From the NCBI RefSeq assembly GCF_021311115.1, contig NZ_JAJTNP010000003.1:124001-188000 (forward strand): DNA of 64,000 nt, given 5' to 3'. The stretch is from Chryseobacterium gwangjuense (GTDB taxonomy: Bacteria > Bacteroidota > Bacteroidia > Flavobacteriales > Weeksellaceae). Below the pieces are notes generated by a model. It made no database searches, was not told where the DNA came from, and saw only the letters and a list, made by a program, of their open reading frames with translations. Made by a program: the position numbers and the translations under genes. Below are positions 1 through 7,841 of this stretch, piece by piece (position 1 is the first letter of the stretch; each line of letters begins with the position of its first letter).

Positions 1-603
1 ATTGAAGAAGCAGATCTTTCTGCATTTGATGCTGTACTTTCTGTATCACCTTATTACAATAAGCCTAATCAGGAGGGACTTTATCAGCATTATAAAATGT
101 TGGCTTCTACAGGAAAAAATATCATTATTTACAATGTTCCGTCAAGAACAGGACAAAATATTGAAGCGGAAACCACACTACGTTTGGCAAATGAATTCCC
201 GAATTTATTCTTAATTAAAGAAGCGGCACCTAATATTCTTCAGTATTTCGATATTTTAAGAAAAAAGCCTGAAGGTTTCAATTTGGTTTCTGGTGATGAT
301 GAATATACACTTCCTGTAACTTTAGCAGGTGGAAACGGGGTGATTTCAGTAATCGGACAGGCATATCCGAAAGAATTCTCAACGATGGTTCAATTGGCTT
401 TTGATAAAAAAGTTGATGAAGCTTATGAAATTCACAACAAATTAGTTGAAATCACTAGATTGATTTTTGCTGAAGGAAATCCTTGCGGAATTAAAGTAAT
501 TTTAGCGGAAATGGGAATTATTAAAAATTATCTGAGACTTCCGTTGGTTAAGGCTTCTGAAGGTCTTCATGCAAAGATTAAAGCTGAAATGGCAAATATT
601 TAA
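1..603 (+). CDS. dapA: 4-hydroxy-tetrahydrodipicolinate synthase, C-terminal part
   Basis: Condenses pyruvate with aspartate semialdehyde in the diaminopimelate/lysine pathway, in the cytoplasm. The reading frame is open from the first base, so the gene begins upstream of the window and about 200 residues of a protein that is usually near 290 are present. Visible family motifs are YYNKPNQEGLYQHY, YNVPSRT and LIKEA, whose lysine is the Schiff-base residue, followed by SGDDEYTLPVTLAGGNGVISV. The internal ATG at 97 is not the true start, because the frame upstream of it continues the conserved sequence. A stem-loop terminator follows at 645-678. The identity is secure; only the N-terminus is missing. 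Confidence 0.96.
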   Translation: MEEADLSAFDAVLSVSPYYNKPNQEGLYQHYKMLASTGKNIIIYNVPSRTGQNIEAETTLRLANEFPNLFLIKEAAPNILQYFDILRKKPEGFNLVSGDDEYTLPVTLAGGNGVISVIGQAYPKEFSTMVQLAFDKKVDEAYEIHNKLVEITRLIFAEGNPCGIKVILAEMGIIKNYLRLPLVKASEGLHAKIKAEMANI

Positions 604-644
604 TATGATTTTCCAGTAACATTTCAACGTTACAACAAACATAT

Positions 645-678
645 AAAGGTGAAAGGTTTAGTACTTTTCACCTTTTTT
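645..678 (+). terminator. Intrinsic terminator after dapA
   Basis: Ten-base arms (AAAGGTGAAA at 645-654 and its complement at 666-675) close a short loop and run into T residues. It ends dapA and also argues against a GTG start at 649 for the next gene, since that start would lie inside the hairpin. Confidence 0.85.
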
Positions 679-699
679 AATCAAGAAAATTTAACTACA

Positions 700-1203
700 A
701 TGAAATTTATAAAAGCTACAGAAAATGATATTCCTTTGATTCAGGAATTGGCAAGAAGATCCTGGGAGAATGCTTATGCAGAAATACTTTCCGGTGAACA
801 AATGGAGTATATGCTCAGTACCATGTATTCTTATGATGAAATTGCGGGGCATTTACAAAATTTAAATTATCAGTATTATTTAATTCAAGATGAAAATAAT
901 AATGCTTATGATGGTTTTATAGGTTATGAAAACAACTACGAAGAGAAGACGACAAAGCTTCACAGAATTTATCTTGTTCCGGAAAGCAAAGGAAAAGGAG
1001 TAGGAAAACAAGCATTACTTTTTTTAAATAAAAGTGTTGCCGAATTCGGTGACAAAAGAATTATTTTAAATGTGAATAAATACAATTCCGCAAGAAATTT
1101 TTACGAATCTCAAGGGTATAAAGTTTATGATGAAGGCGTTTTTGATATTGGGAATGGTTTTGTAATGGATGATTTTTTGATGGAATATTTAGTACAAAGC
1201 TAA
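700..1203 (+). CDS. GNAT family N-acetyltransferase
   Basis: A 167-residue protein of the Gcn5-related N-acetyltransferase fold, expected to move an acetyl group from acetyl-CoA to an unknown amine. The acetyl-CoA pyrophosphate loop is visible as a Q/RxxGxG/A-type stretch (LVPESKGKGVGKQALLF, about residues 93-109), and the C-terminal NKYNSARNFYESQGYKV is the usual motif B region (N..A..FYe..GF). The ATG at 700 is chosen because the upstream in-frame GTG at 649 lies in the dapA terminator. It stands alone between two terminators, so it is probably monocistronic. The substrate cannot be inferred. Confidence 0.85.
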   Translation: MKFIKATENDIPLIQELARRSWENAYAEILSGEQMEYMLSTMYSYDEIAGHLQNLNYQYYLIQDENNNAYDGFIGYENNYEEKTTKLHRIYLVPESKGKGVGKQALLFLNKSVAEFGDKRIILNVNKYNSARNFYESQGYKVYDEGVFDIGNGFVMDDFLMEYLVQS

Positions 1204-1361
1204 AAATTATATAACATTTTATTATAATTCTATAATAGGTGAATTTATTTATCTTGGCATATTTGCAAGTATCAAGTCACTTATAAATATAACATACATA
1301 TACTTTGTTATTAGCATTTTTAGCTTTTTAGTAAGTATATTTTTTTTCATCCTTAGTGTTT

Positions 1362-1397
1362 AATTCCTGTATTGAATAGATACAGGAATTTTTTTTT
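1362..1397 (+). terminator. Stem-loop with T-run, possible terminator
   Basis: Perfect 11-base arms (AATTCCTGTAT at 1362-1372 and complement at 1380-1390) with a 7-base loop are followed by about nine T residues. It lies about 160 nt past the acetyltransferase gene and 70 nt before the AraC-type gene, so it ends either a long 3' tail or a separate short transcript. Confidence 0.75.
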
Positions 1398-1466
1398 GCA
1401 GAACTATATCACTTGCATTTGAAATAATAGTATATTTACTTAGAATATAAACACATTAGGATTAGG

Positions 1467-2045
1467 ATGAAAATGTATGTTAAGTTTGATTTCAATGCTC
1501 TCTGCAGGAAAGTATTGGACGACCAGTTGAAAGAATACGGATTGAAATACCGAATGCTCGATTTTGGTGAAGTTGAGTTTTATGAAGACTTTACTCAAGA
1601 GCAGCATCTTGTTTTTAAAAGAAAACTTCAGGACTATGGTATTGAGATCATCGAAAGTCAAAAAATAGCCTTGGTGCAGAAAATAAAAGATGCGATTGTA
1701 GGACTTGTTTTTGCGGAAAACAATATTTCTATAAAGGCTTCTATTTATATTGCAGAAAAACTGAACCATAGCTACGGATACTTGTCGAATCTGTTTTCAG
1801 AAATTACGTATACTTCGATAGAAAACTTTATCATTATTCAAAAAATTGAATATGCTAAAGAATTGATGTTGAGTAATAAATACAGCTTAACGGAAATTTC
1901 ATTAAAACTAAACTATTCAAGTGTGGCACATTTAAGCAGTCAATTTAAGAATATCACGGGTCTTACACCCTCCCAATTTTTAAAGATTATAGGAAAAAGG
2001 AAAAACCTGAAAGAAGTTGAATTAAGTACTAAAACAATTGTATGA
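1467..2045 (+). CDS. AraC-type helix-turn-helix regulator
   Basis: A 192-residue likely transcription factor. The C-terminal half (about residues 95-178) carries the AraC/XylS double helix-turn-helix pattern: a first helix pair around SIYIAEKLNHSYGYLSNLFSE, the linker IQKIEYAKELMLSNKYSLTEIS, and the signature LNYSSVAHLSSQFKNITGLTPSQF. The N-terminal 70 residues form a small alpha/beta domain of unrecognised type instead of the large sugar-binding cupin of classical AraC. It overlaps the next gene (ATGA, 2042-2045), so the two are translationally coupled and probably work together. The target genes and signal are unknown. Domain call is strong; role beyond DNA binding is inference. Confidence 0.85.
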   Translation: MKMYVKFDFNALCRKVLDDQLKEYGLKYRMLDFGEVEFYEDFTQEQHLVFKRKLQDYGIEIIESQKIALVQKIKDAIVGLVFAENNISIKASIYIAEKLNHSYGYLSNLFSEITYTSIENFIIIQKIEYAKELMLSNKYSLTEISLKLNYSSVAHLSSQFKNITGLTPSQFLKIIGKRKNLKEVELSTKTIV

Positions 2046-2491
2046 ATAAAGAGTTCTTGAATGTTGCCTTATTCGATTCCAATGTACATCATCTTATTCT
2101 TTTAAAAAAAATATTTCAAGAGCATAGAATAAAAATAAGATATACAGATTTTAGTAATGAAGAAGACTTTGCTATATATTTAAATAAAGCTGCTTCAGGC
2201 ATTCCGGATGTAATATTTGTCAGTTATACAGACATTCATAATACAGATTTCCAGATTATTCGTGAAAGAATAAATGATATAAAATATAATGCTGTATTAT
2301 GTATTGTTTATGCTGAAGACTTACCAGATAGTGAAATAGAGGAAGTTCTTATTGCCGGAGCGAATATCTTTTTGAAAATCAATGATGATTATACCAAACT
2401 TAAGAAACATGTTTCTGAGATTATTACAATGATTTGGCAATACCAGACTTCAGGGCTGAATAAAAGCAATTTCATCATGAAAATAGGGTAA
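2042..2491 (+). CDS. Degenerate response-regulator receiver protein
   Basis: A 149-residue protein with the alternating beta/alpha layout of a CheY-like receiver domain: a first strand ending FDSN (residues 11-14), a third strand DVIFVSY with Ser61 where the phosphorylated aspartate should be, a fourth strand VLCIVYAED with Tyr90 in place of the switch Thr/Ser, and AGANIFLKIN retaining the conserved lysine (Lys112). Losing the acceptor Asp means it probably cannot be phosphorylated in the normal way. It has no output domain. Its ATG overlaps the stop of the AraC-type gene, so it may be a protein-interaction partner of that regulator. Family membership is inferred by eye from the fold pattern and may be wrong. 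Confidence 0.6.
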   Translation: MNKEFLNVALFDSNVHHLILLKKIFQEHRIKIRYTDFSNEEDFAIYLNKAASGIPDVIFVSYTDIHNTDFQIIRERINDIKYNAVLCIVYAEDLPDSEIEEVLIAGANIFLKINDDYTKLKKHVSEIITMIWQYQTSGLNKSNFIMKIG

Positions 2492-2689
2492 TCCTAAATA
2501 AATTATACGTTACATAATATTCACTTTAAGGTGATAATTATATAAAAAATAATGATAATGATGTAATTTTTTTTTGTTGGGATATATCAATTTTGTAATA
2601 GAAATTAATAACACAAATAAGCTATATAAAAAACACAATGCTTGAAAAGTTAATGTTATCTCTAGAATCTTAGATAAAAAATGTTAGTT

Positions 2690-2842
2690 AAACAAAATGA
2701 ATGATTAGAGTTTCCAATTTAAGCGCAGAAGATCTTTAAATAAAACGGTACAATCATGAAAACTCAAAAGTTAAAAGAATTTTCTTTTAGCCCAAATAGT
2801 TGGTTTTTATAATAATATTTGGAAACTCAATTCATTTTGTTT
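2690..2842 (+). repeat. Long-range inverted repeat enclosing a micro-ORF
   Basis: The left arm (2690-2717) reads ACAAAATGAAT then GAGTTTCCAA with a small bulge. The right arm (2819-2842) is its complement, TTGGAAACTC and ATTCATTTTGT, and runs into a T-rich tail. About 21 paired bases enclose roughly 100 nt. It could be a folded RNA with its own terminator, or a small MITE-like element; no target-site duplication is obvious. Confidence 0.6.
2756..2812 (+). CDS. Candidate micro-ORF, 18 residues
   Basis: An ATG-started frame encoding MKTQKLKEFSFSPNSWFL lies wholly inside the loop of the 2690-2842 inverted repeat. The lysine-rich start recalls short leader-like peptides of Bacteroidota ribosomally made products, but no core peptide, double-Gly site or modification enzyme is nearby. 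No convincing ribosome-binding site is seen. It may be chance. Confidence 0.2.
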   Translation: MKTQKLKEFSFSPNSWFL

Positions 2843-2882
2843 TTTATTTGCCTTTCAATTTCTTCTTAATAACAGTTTTAGG

Positions 2883-2918
2883 AAAGCCGTGAGAAATTTT
2901 TTTTTCACGGCTTTTTTA
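2883..2918 (+). terminator. Terminator hairpin between convergent units
   Basis: Ten-base arms (AAAGCCGTGA at 2883-2892, complement at 2905-2914) are followed by T residues on the plus strand. The loop is T-rich. It ends plus-strand transcription coming from the AraC/receiver side and may also serve recG, whose stop lies 2 nt away on the other strand. Confidence 0.75.
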
Positions 2919-5000
2919 TGAAATTTTACTCCATTTATTTTTCCCTCTGTAATATCTAAGATAATAGTTTTTGATCAATTGATTGTCTGGTCGGCTGAGC
3001 ACAGGATCAGCTTCAAGAATTTTATCAACGGTTTTTTTTGTCAATTTTATAATGGCCGAATCTTCAATTAAATCCAGCCTTTTAAAATCTACAACACCGC
3101 TCTGCTGAGTTCCCAGAATATCTCCGGGACCGCGAAGTTTCATGTCTACTTCAGAGATTTTAAAACCATCGTTGGTATCTGTCATGGTTTTGATGCGGGT
3201 TCTACTATCAGAAGATAATTTATCGGAAGTCATCAGAATACAATAGCTTTGCTCTGCGCCACGACCTACACGACCACGCAATTGGTGAAGCTGTGACAAG
3301 CCGAATCTTTCCGCACTTTCAATTACCATTACAGAAGCATTAGGAACATTCACACCCACTTCAATTACGGTGGTTGCGACCATAATTTCCGCTTTTCCCG
3401 ATGCAAAATAATTCATAGCCGCATCTTTCTCATCAGGTTTCATTTTTCCGTGAAGCATGGTCACATTATACTTTGGAAAATTATCCATCACATTTTCTAA
3501 TCCTACCATCAAATTTTTATAATCTAAAGTTTCAGATTCTTCAATGAGTGGATACACAAAATAAATCTGTCTTCCTTTCTGAATCTCCTCTCTGCAGAAA
3601 TTATAAACATAAGCCCTGTCTTTTTCCCGTCTGTGAGCCGTTATGATGGGCTTTCTTCCGACCGGCATTTCATCGATCACAGAAACATCAAGATCAGAAT
3701 AAAAACTCATGGCCAGTGTTCTGGGAATAGGAGTAGCAGTCATCACTAGAATATGAGGTGGGATTTTATTTTTAGCCCAAAGTTTTGCCCGTTGTGCAAC
3801 TCCAAATCTGTGTTGTTCGTCGATGATCGCCAAACCAAGATTTTTAAACTTTACTTTATCTTCCAAAACAGCATGAGTTCCTACTAAAATAGAAAGTTCC
3901 CCATTTTCAAGCTGTTCATGAATGACTTTTCTTTCGGATGCTTTAGTAGAACCCGTTAAAAGGCGCACGTTTATCCCTGTTTCAGCAAGCAGATCTTTAA
4001 TTCCGTTATAATGCTGTTGAGCAAGAATTTCTGTGGGAGCCATCATACAGCTTTGGAAACCATTATCCATGGCAATAAGCATGGTGAGCAGGGCAACCAT
4101 TGTTTTTCCGGAACCTACATCACCTTGTAAAAGCCTGTTCATCTGGATTGGTTTCTTCATATCCTGACGAATTTCTTTTAACACTCTTTTCTGTGCTCCG
4201 GTAAGTTCAAAAGGAAGATTATTCTCGTAGAAACCCGTGAAAAAATCTCCTACAATAGGAAAAGGATTACCGTGCGATTGCGTTTTATGATGGAGCTTTT
4301 TTAAAGCATAACCTAGTTGAAAAAAGAAAGACTCTTCAAACTTCAATCTGTAATTGGCTTTTTCAAAATGTTCCAAATCTTTTGGGAAATGGATGTTGAG
4401 ATACGTATGCTGCCTTGATAAAAACTTAAAATGTTTCGTCATATATTCAGGCATATTTTCTTCAATGAGATTGGGAATTTCTTTACAGATATTTTTTAAA
4501 ATAGTTTGAAAGAATTTTTGGTTTAAACCTCTTTTGGTGAGCTTTTCAGAACTTGGGTAAATTGGTTTTAAACGATTGTCGGTTTCCTTTTTTTCTTCAA
4601 TTTCAATTTCCGGATGGGGCATTGAAAATTGATTATTAAAAATATTAATCTTTCCGAAAATATAAATTTCCTTATTCACAGGAATTTGTTCTTTCAGCCA
4701 TTTGGAATACTGAAACCAGACCAAATCCATAGCACCTGTATCGTCATTAAATTTAGCAGAAAGCCTTTTGGTTTTTCCAGTTTGTATTTCCTGGATGCTT
4801 GTAATTTTTCCTTTCAGCTGAACATCTGTATTCACATCCTTCAATTGAGAAACTTTATGAACTTTGCTTTTATCTAAATAACGAATAGGGTAGAAGTTCA
4901 GTAAATCTTCCACGGTTGAAACTCCCAACACATTTTTGATGAGCTTGGCTTTTTCAGGACCGATACCTTTAACGTATTCTATGGAAGTTTCGAGGTTCAT
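2916..5000 (-). CDS. recG: ATP-dependent DNA helicase RecG
   Basis: Remodels stalled replication forks and Holliday junctions by branch migration. The 694 residues match the family length. The N-terminal helix-hairpin-helix-like start (VKGIGPEKAKLI) leads into the wedge/OB domain (about 50-135), then the helicase core: Walker A GDVGSGKT (293-300), DEQH box in IIDEQHRFG (about 392-400), TATPIPRTL (motif III), and the C-terminal QLRGRVGRG (motif VI). Its ATG overlaps the stop of the upstream membrane-protein gene by 4 nt (ATGA, 4997-5000), so the two are cotranscribed, which gives no functional clue. Very secure. Confidence 0.97.
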   Translation of the reverse strand: MNLETSIEYVKGIGPEKAKLIKNVLGVSTVEDLLNFYPIRYLDKSKVHKVSQLKDVNTDVQLKGKITSIQEIQTGKTKRLSAKFNDDTGAMDLVWFQYSKWLKEQIPVNKEIYIFGKINIFNNQFSMPHPEIEIEEKKETDNRLKPIYPSSEKLTKRGLNQKFFQTILKNICKEIPNLIEENMPEYMTKHFKFLSRQHTYLNIHFPKDLEHFEKANYRLKFEESFFFQLGYALKKLHHKTQSHGNPFPIVGDFFTGFYENNLPFELTGAQKRVLKEIRQDMKKPIQMNRLLQGDVGSGKTMVALLTMLIAMDNGFQSCMMAPTEILAQQHYNGIKDLLAETGINVRLLTGSTKASERKVIHEQLENGELSILVGTHAVLEDKVKFKNLGLAIIDEQHRFGVAQRAKLWAKNKIPPHILVMTATPIPRTLAMSFYSDLDVSVIDEMPVGRKPIITAHRREKDRAYVYNFCREEIQKGRQIYFVYPLIEESETLDYKNLMVGLENVMDNFPKYNVTMLHGKMKPDEKDAAMNYFASGKAEIMVATTVIEVGVNVPNASVMVIESAERFGLSQLHQLRGRVGRGAEQSYCILMTSDKLSSDSRTRIKTMTDTNDGFKISEVDMKLRGPGDILGTQQSGVVDFKRLDLIEDSAIIKLTKKTVDKILEADPVLSRPDNQLIKNYYLRYYRGKNKWSKIS

Positions 5001-5542
5001 TTTTTGGATAAGGATGATATTTTGTAAGAATAAATGACTCCTAAAATTAAACCTATAATTCCTCCAAGATAACTGAAATTATGCATAGAGCCAACAGATA
5101 TGTAACTTTTTAGGTCAATTATATTTTCTGGAATGTACCAGGAATTAAAATGAGATCTTGGTTGTTTGGATAAAATAAATTGACCATATAAAAGTCCCAT
5201 TAACCCAATTATAAAAGCCGTAATAAGAGCAATTAGAATAGATTTCATAGATACTTTCAACATCATTTTCCAGTCCTTATGTAATAAACCGAAAAGACTT
5301 AAAATAATTCCCAACAACAAGCCAAACCACCAAGTTGCTAAAAAACCAACTGTTGAAACACGAGCTCTTGTTGCAAAATGATCTTCATAGATATTAAACT
5401 GAATAAATTTAAATTTTGTATAATATTCAGGAGAAATAGTATATGTGAGTTGATCGTGAAGAATGCCATAAATTCCCGCTATTAAAGCAGCGAGAATTGA
5501 AATTAAAATAACTGTGAAAAATTTTTTGATTATTCCATTCAT
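4997..5542 (-). CDS. Predicted inner-membrane protein of unknown function
   Basis: A 181-residue protein with about four hydrophobic segments, roughly residues 8-28, 67-87, 100-122 and 152-172. A polar loop of about 40 residues follows the first segment and another of about 30 follows the third. I do not recognise the family, and no catalytic motif is visible. It directly precedes recG with a 4-nt stop/start overlap, so recG translation probably depends on it in part. The start is the only good ATG and is followed by a lysine-rich N-terminus typical of a membrane anchor. Confidence 0.7.
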   Translation of the reverse strand: MNGIIKKFFTVILISILAALIAGIYGILHDQLTYTISPEYYTKFKFIQFNIYEDHFATRARVSTVGFLATWWFGLLLGIILSLFGLLHKDWKMMLKVSMKSILIALITAFIIGLMGLLYGQFILSKQPRSHFNSWYIPENIIDLKSYISVGSMHNFSYLGGIIGLILGVIYSYKISSLSKK

Positions 5543-5577
5543 AAATGAGTTACGAATTTCGGGAAAAATTGGAAATT

Positions 5578-5604
5578 AAAAAAGGCTTCCAATACTGAAA
5601 GCCT
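5578..5604 (-). terminator. Terminator after the thioredoxin-like gene
   Basis: Six-base arms (AGGCTT at 5583-5588, AAGCCT at 5599-5604) are followed on the minus strand by a run of T residues, 6 nt after the stop of the gene that ends at 5610. Confidence 0.75.
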
Positions 5605-5609
5605 AAATT

Positions 5610-6143
5610 TTAATTTTTTATTTTCGATTTAAATTTTTTCTGGTAATCTTCCCATTGTTCTCTCGAACGAATTTTTTTGAACATATCTTTTGAAATAAAT
5701 TCTAAATAGGGTTCTAATTCTTTAGCAGACAGCTCTCCTTGCAATATGGTGATAGGTCCGCCGTTTTCATCCAGGAACACTGTACTTGGAACAGCTCCCA
5801 CATTCATATATTGAGTAAACTCATGTAAAGAATTTTTACCTCTTTTTACTTCTGTATTGGGGTTTGAAAATGTTCTGTCAAAAATTTCGATTGATTTTTT
5901 TTCTTCCGCATTAAATTTTACCGGATAATAATTTTCATTGATAATATCAGCAATCACCTGATGTCCGTACGTTTTTTTATCCATAATCTTACACGGACCA
6001 CACCAGTCTGCATAAAAATCGATCAATATTTTTTTAGGATTCTCTTTCTGAGCTTTCAATGCCTCTTCAATAGTCATCCATTTTACCTGCGCAAAGTTGA
6101 AAGTCAACAAAAAAAGGCAGATGATGCTTATAATTTTCTTCAT
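5610..6143 (-). CDS. Secreted thioredoxin-fold protein
   Basis: A 177-residue thioredoxin-like protein with an N-terminal signal peptide (about residues 1-19, ending FNFAQ). The redox motif is intact: FYADWCGPCK (CxxC near residue 48). It continues with the cis-proline region GAVPSTVFLDENG. The layout (signal peptide, WCGPCK, then an extended middle loop) resembles DsbD-gamma or DUF255-type thioredoxins that reduce periplasmic disulfides. It is expected to act in the periplasm as a thiol-disulfide oxidoreductase; the partner is unknown. It is flanked by terminators on both sides and so is a single-gene unit. Confidence 0.85.
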   Translation of the reverse strand: MKKIISIICLFLLTFNFAQVKWMTIEEALKAQKENPKKILIDFYADWCGPCKIMDKKTYGHQVIADIINENYYPVKFNAEEKKSIEIFDRTFSNPNTEVKRGKNSLHEFTQYMNVGAVPSTVFLDENGGPITILQGELSAKELEPYLEFISKDMFKKIRSREQWEDYQKKFKSKIKN

Positions 6144-6160
6144 GATTTGATATTTAAGTA

Positions 6161-6182
6161 AAAATAAGCATTTGCTTATTCC
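6161..6182 (-). terminator. Terminator after POT transporter 1
   Basis: Eight-base arms (AATAAGCA at 6163-6170, TGCTTATT at 6173-6180) have a very short loop and T residues on the minus strand. The hairpin abuts the stop codon of the transporter gene and lies in the leader of the next gene. Confidence 0.7.
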
Positions 6183-7693
6183 TATTTTACTTCCTGCATT
6201 AACTTTTTCACGAATGGGGAAATCAAAATTAATACCACTCCGGCAATTACAGCGTATAAACCTAATTGTTTATATCCATCGGTGTAAGTGATCAAAGCAT
6301 CATAGTTGGTAGAACCTTCTTTTGCGGTTGCCAAACCGGCACCAATAATTCCTGCAACATACTGCCCGTAAGCTGAAGCCAGAAACCACATTCCCATCAT
6401 CATTCCCTGAAGGTTTTTCGTAGAAAGTTTTGTCATAATAGATAATCCGATAGGAGAGAGGCAGAGTTCTCCCAACGTAATCACTAATAATGCAATGGTG
6501 AAAAAGTTTAAAGAAGTGATTCCCTGAAGGTTGGCGAAAAGTCTTGTCGCAAATAGAACATAATATCCTAAACCAAGGAAAATAAATCCTAAACCAAATT
6601 TAATGATGGTATTAGGTTCAATTTTTCTTTTATTTAACCAAATCCAAAGTAATCCGATCAACGGAGCTAAGAAAATAATGAAGAAGGCGCCTCCGGAATT
6701 ATTTACCCCATTCGGATCCAGCCCCAAAAGATCTTTATTTAAGTTTTTAGCAGCGAAAATACTTAACGAACCTCCACTTTGCTCGTAGATTCCCCAGAAT
6801 AAAATGGAGAATAAAATGAAAACCAAAGCAGCCCAAAGTTTTTTACGCTCTGCAGACGTTACTTTTGTCATTTCGTAGAACAGATAGATTAACGTCAATG
6901 GTCCGATCGTCCACATGAAATAATCGGTATATTCTGTTTTCGCAACCATGATCATAATGATCGGAACAAAGATTAAGGATAATACATATACTCCGTATTC
7001 TTTCCATTTTGGAATTGGGGCAGATTTTACTTCATTTAAAGGGTGTCCCGGCTGAAGTCCGATTGTACCTAATCTTTTTTGAGTAAAAATAAAGTTGATA
7101 AGACTTATTACCATTACTACAGCAGCAAAACCAAAAGCAATATGCCATCTCATTTCTTCTGGGATAAGACTGGCGAAAAGCTCTCCCTTTCCAATGGCAA
7201 TACATAAATATCCGCCCAATAACGCTCCAAGATTAATTCCTGCGTAGAACAATGAAAATCCTGCATCTGCTCTTGAATCGTTTGGTTTGTAAAGCTGACC
7301 AACCATCGATGAAATATTGGGTTTAAAAAATCCTGTCCCTACAACGGTGAATGCAATTCCTAAGAAAAAGAATTTGTGTGGATCGGTTGCCAGAATTAAA
7401 CTTCCGACAATCATTAAAAGTCCACCCCAAAAAAGAGATTTTCTAAAACCTAAAATCTTATCAGCGAAAAGTCCGCCAACAAAAGTAAAAGCGTACACGA
7501 ATGCTTGGGTGGCACCGTATTGAAGATTGGCTTCTTTTTCGTGGAAATTAAGCTGGGAAATCATAAAGAAAACCAGCATTCCGCGCATTCCGTAGAAACA
7601 GAAACGTTCCCACATTTCAGAGAAAAAAAGACTCCAGATTTGCCTTGGGTATTTTCCTTTGAAATTTTGTATTTCATCTAAAGTTAAGCTCAT
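6182..7693 (-). CDS. POT/PTR2 peptide transporter (paralogue 1)
   Basis: Proton-coupled di- and tripeptide symporter of the inner membrane, MFS fold. The 503 residues carry about 14 hydrophobic segments. Family hallmarks are EMWERFCFYGMRG (the ExxERFxYYG proton/substrate motif, about residues 26-38) and FSLFYAGINLGALLGGY (the PTR2 signature with FYxxINxG, near residue 155). GELCLSPIGLSIM is the conserved TM10 motif. It is the most compact of three tandem paralogues. A hairpin directly abuts its stop. Peptide specificity cannot be read from the sequence. Confidence 0.93.
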   Translation of the reverse strand: MSLTLDEIQNFKGKYPRQIWSLFFSEMWERFCFYGMRGMLVFFMISQLNFHEKEANLQYGATQAFVYAFTFVGGLFADKILGFRKSLFWGGLLMIVGSLILATDPHKFFFLGIAFTVVGTGFFKPNISSMVGQLYKPNDSRADAGFSLFYAGINLGALLGGYLCIAIGKGELFASLIPEEMRWHIAFGFAAVVMVISLINFIFTQKRLGTIGLQPGHPLNEVKSAPIPKWKEYGVYVLSLIFVPIIMIMVAKTEYTDYFMWTIGPLTLIYLFYEMTKVTSAERKKLWAALVFILFSILFWGIYEQSGGSLSIFAAKNLNKDLLGLDPNGVNNSGGAFFIIFLAPLIGLLWIWLNKRKIEPNTIIKFGLGFIFLGLGYYVLFATRLFANLQGITSLNFFTIALLVITLGELCLSPIGLSIMTKLSTKNLQGMMMGMWFLASAYGQYVAGIIGAGLATAKEGSTNYDALITYTDGYKQLGLYAVIAGVVLILISPFVKKLMQEVK

Positions 7694-7790
7694 AATGATA
7701 TATGATTAAATTTTAATTAGGGATTTTAGCTCAATTTATTTAATTGTTGACGTATTGTAACAAGTATTTTAATAAAGAACATACGAAAAT

Positions 7791-7818
7791 AAAAAAAACC
7801 TCTGACTTAGCAGAGGTT
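7791..7818 (-). terminator. Terminator after POT transporter 2
   Basis: Eight-base arms (AACCTCTG at 7797-7804, CAGAGGTT at 7811-7818) are followed by about eight T residues on the minus strand. It separates transporter 2 from transporter 1. Confidence 0.85.
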
Positions 7819-7841
7819 TCATTGTATTTTATTGATGCGAA

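Larger units (their letters stand above)
2492..2915. other. 424-nt intergenic region with nested inverted repeats
   Basis: No conventional gene is seen. The AT-rich stretch holds a large interrupted inverted repeat (2690-2842) whose loop contains a 18-codon open frame, then a standard terminator hairpin at 2883-2918. Separate entries describe these. Confidence 0.7.

Noticed and set aside
649..1203. GTG start at 649 for the acetyltransferase
   Set aside because: It lies inside the dapA terminator stem; the ATG at 700 begins the domain.
1440..1769. Minus-strand frame opposite the AraC-type gene
   Set aside because: Shadow frame: Phe/Ile-rich with no domain, opposite a gene with clear helix-turn-helix sequence.
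2492..2915. Insertion-sequence remnant
   Set aside because: No transposase fragment or target-site duplication; only a small inverted repeat that could equally be an RNA structure.
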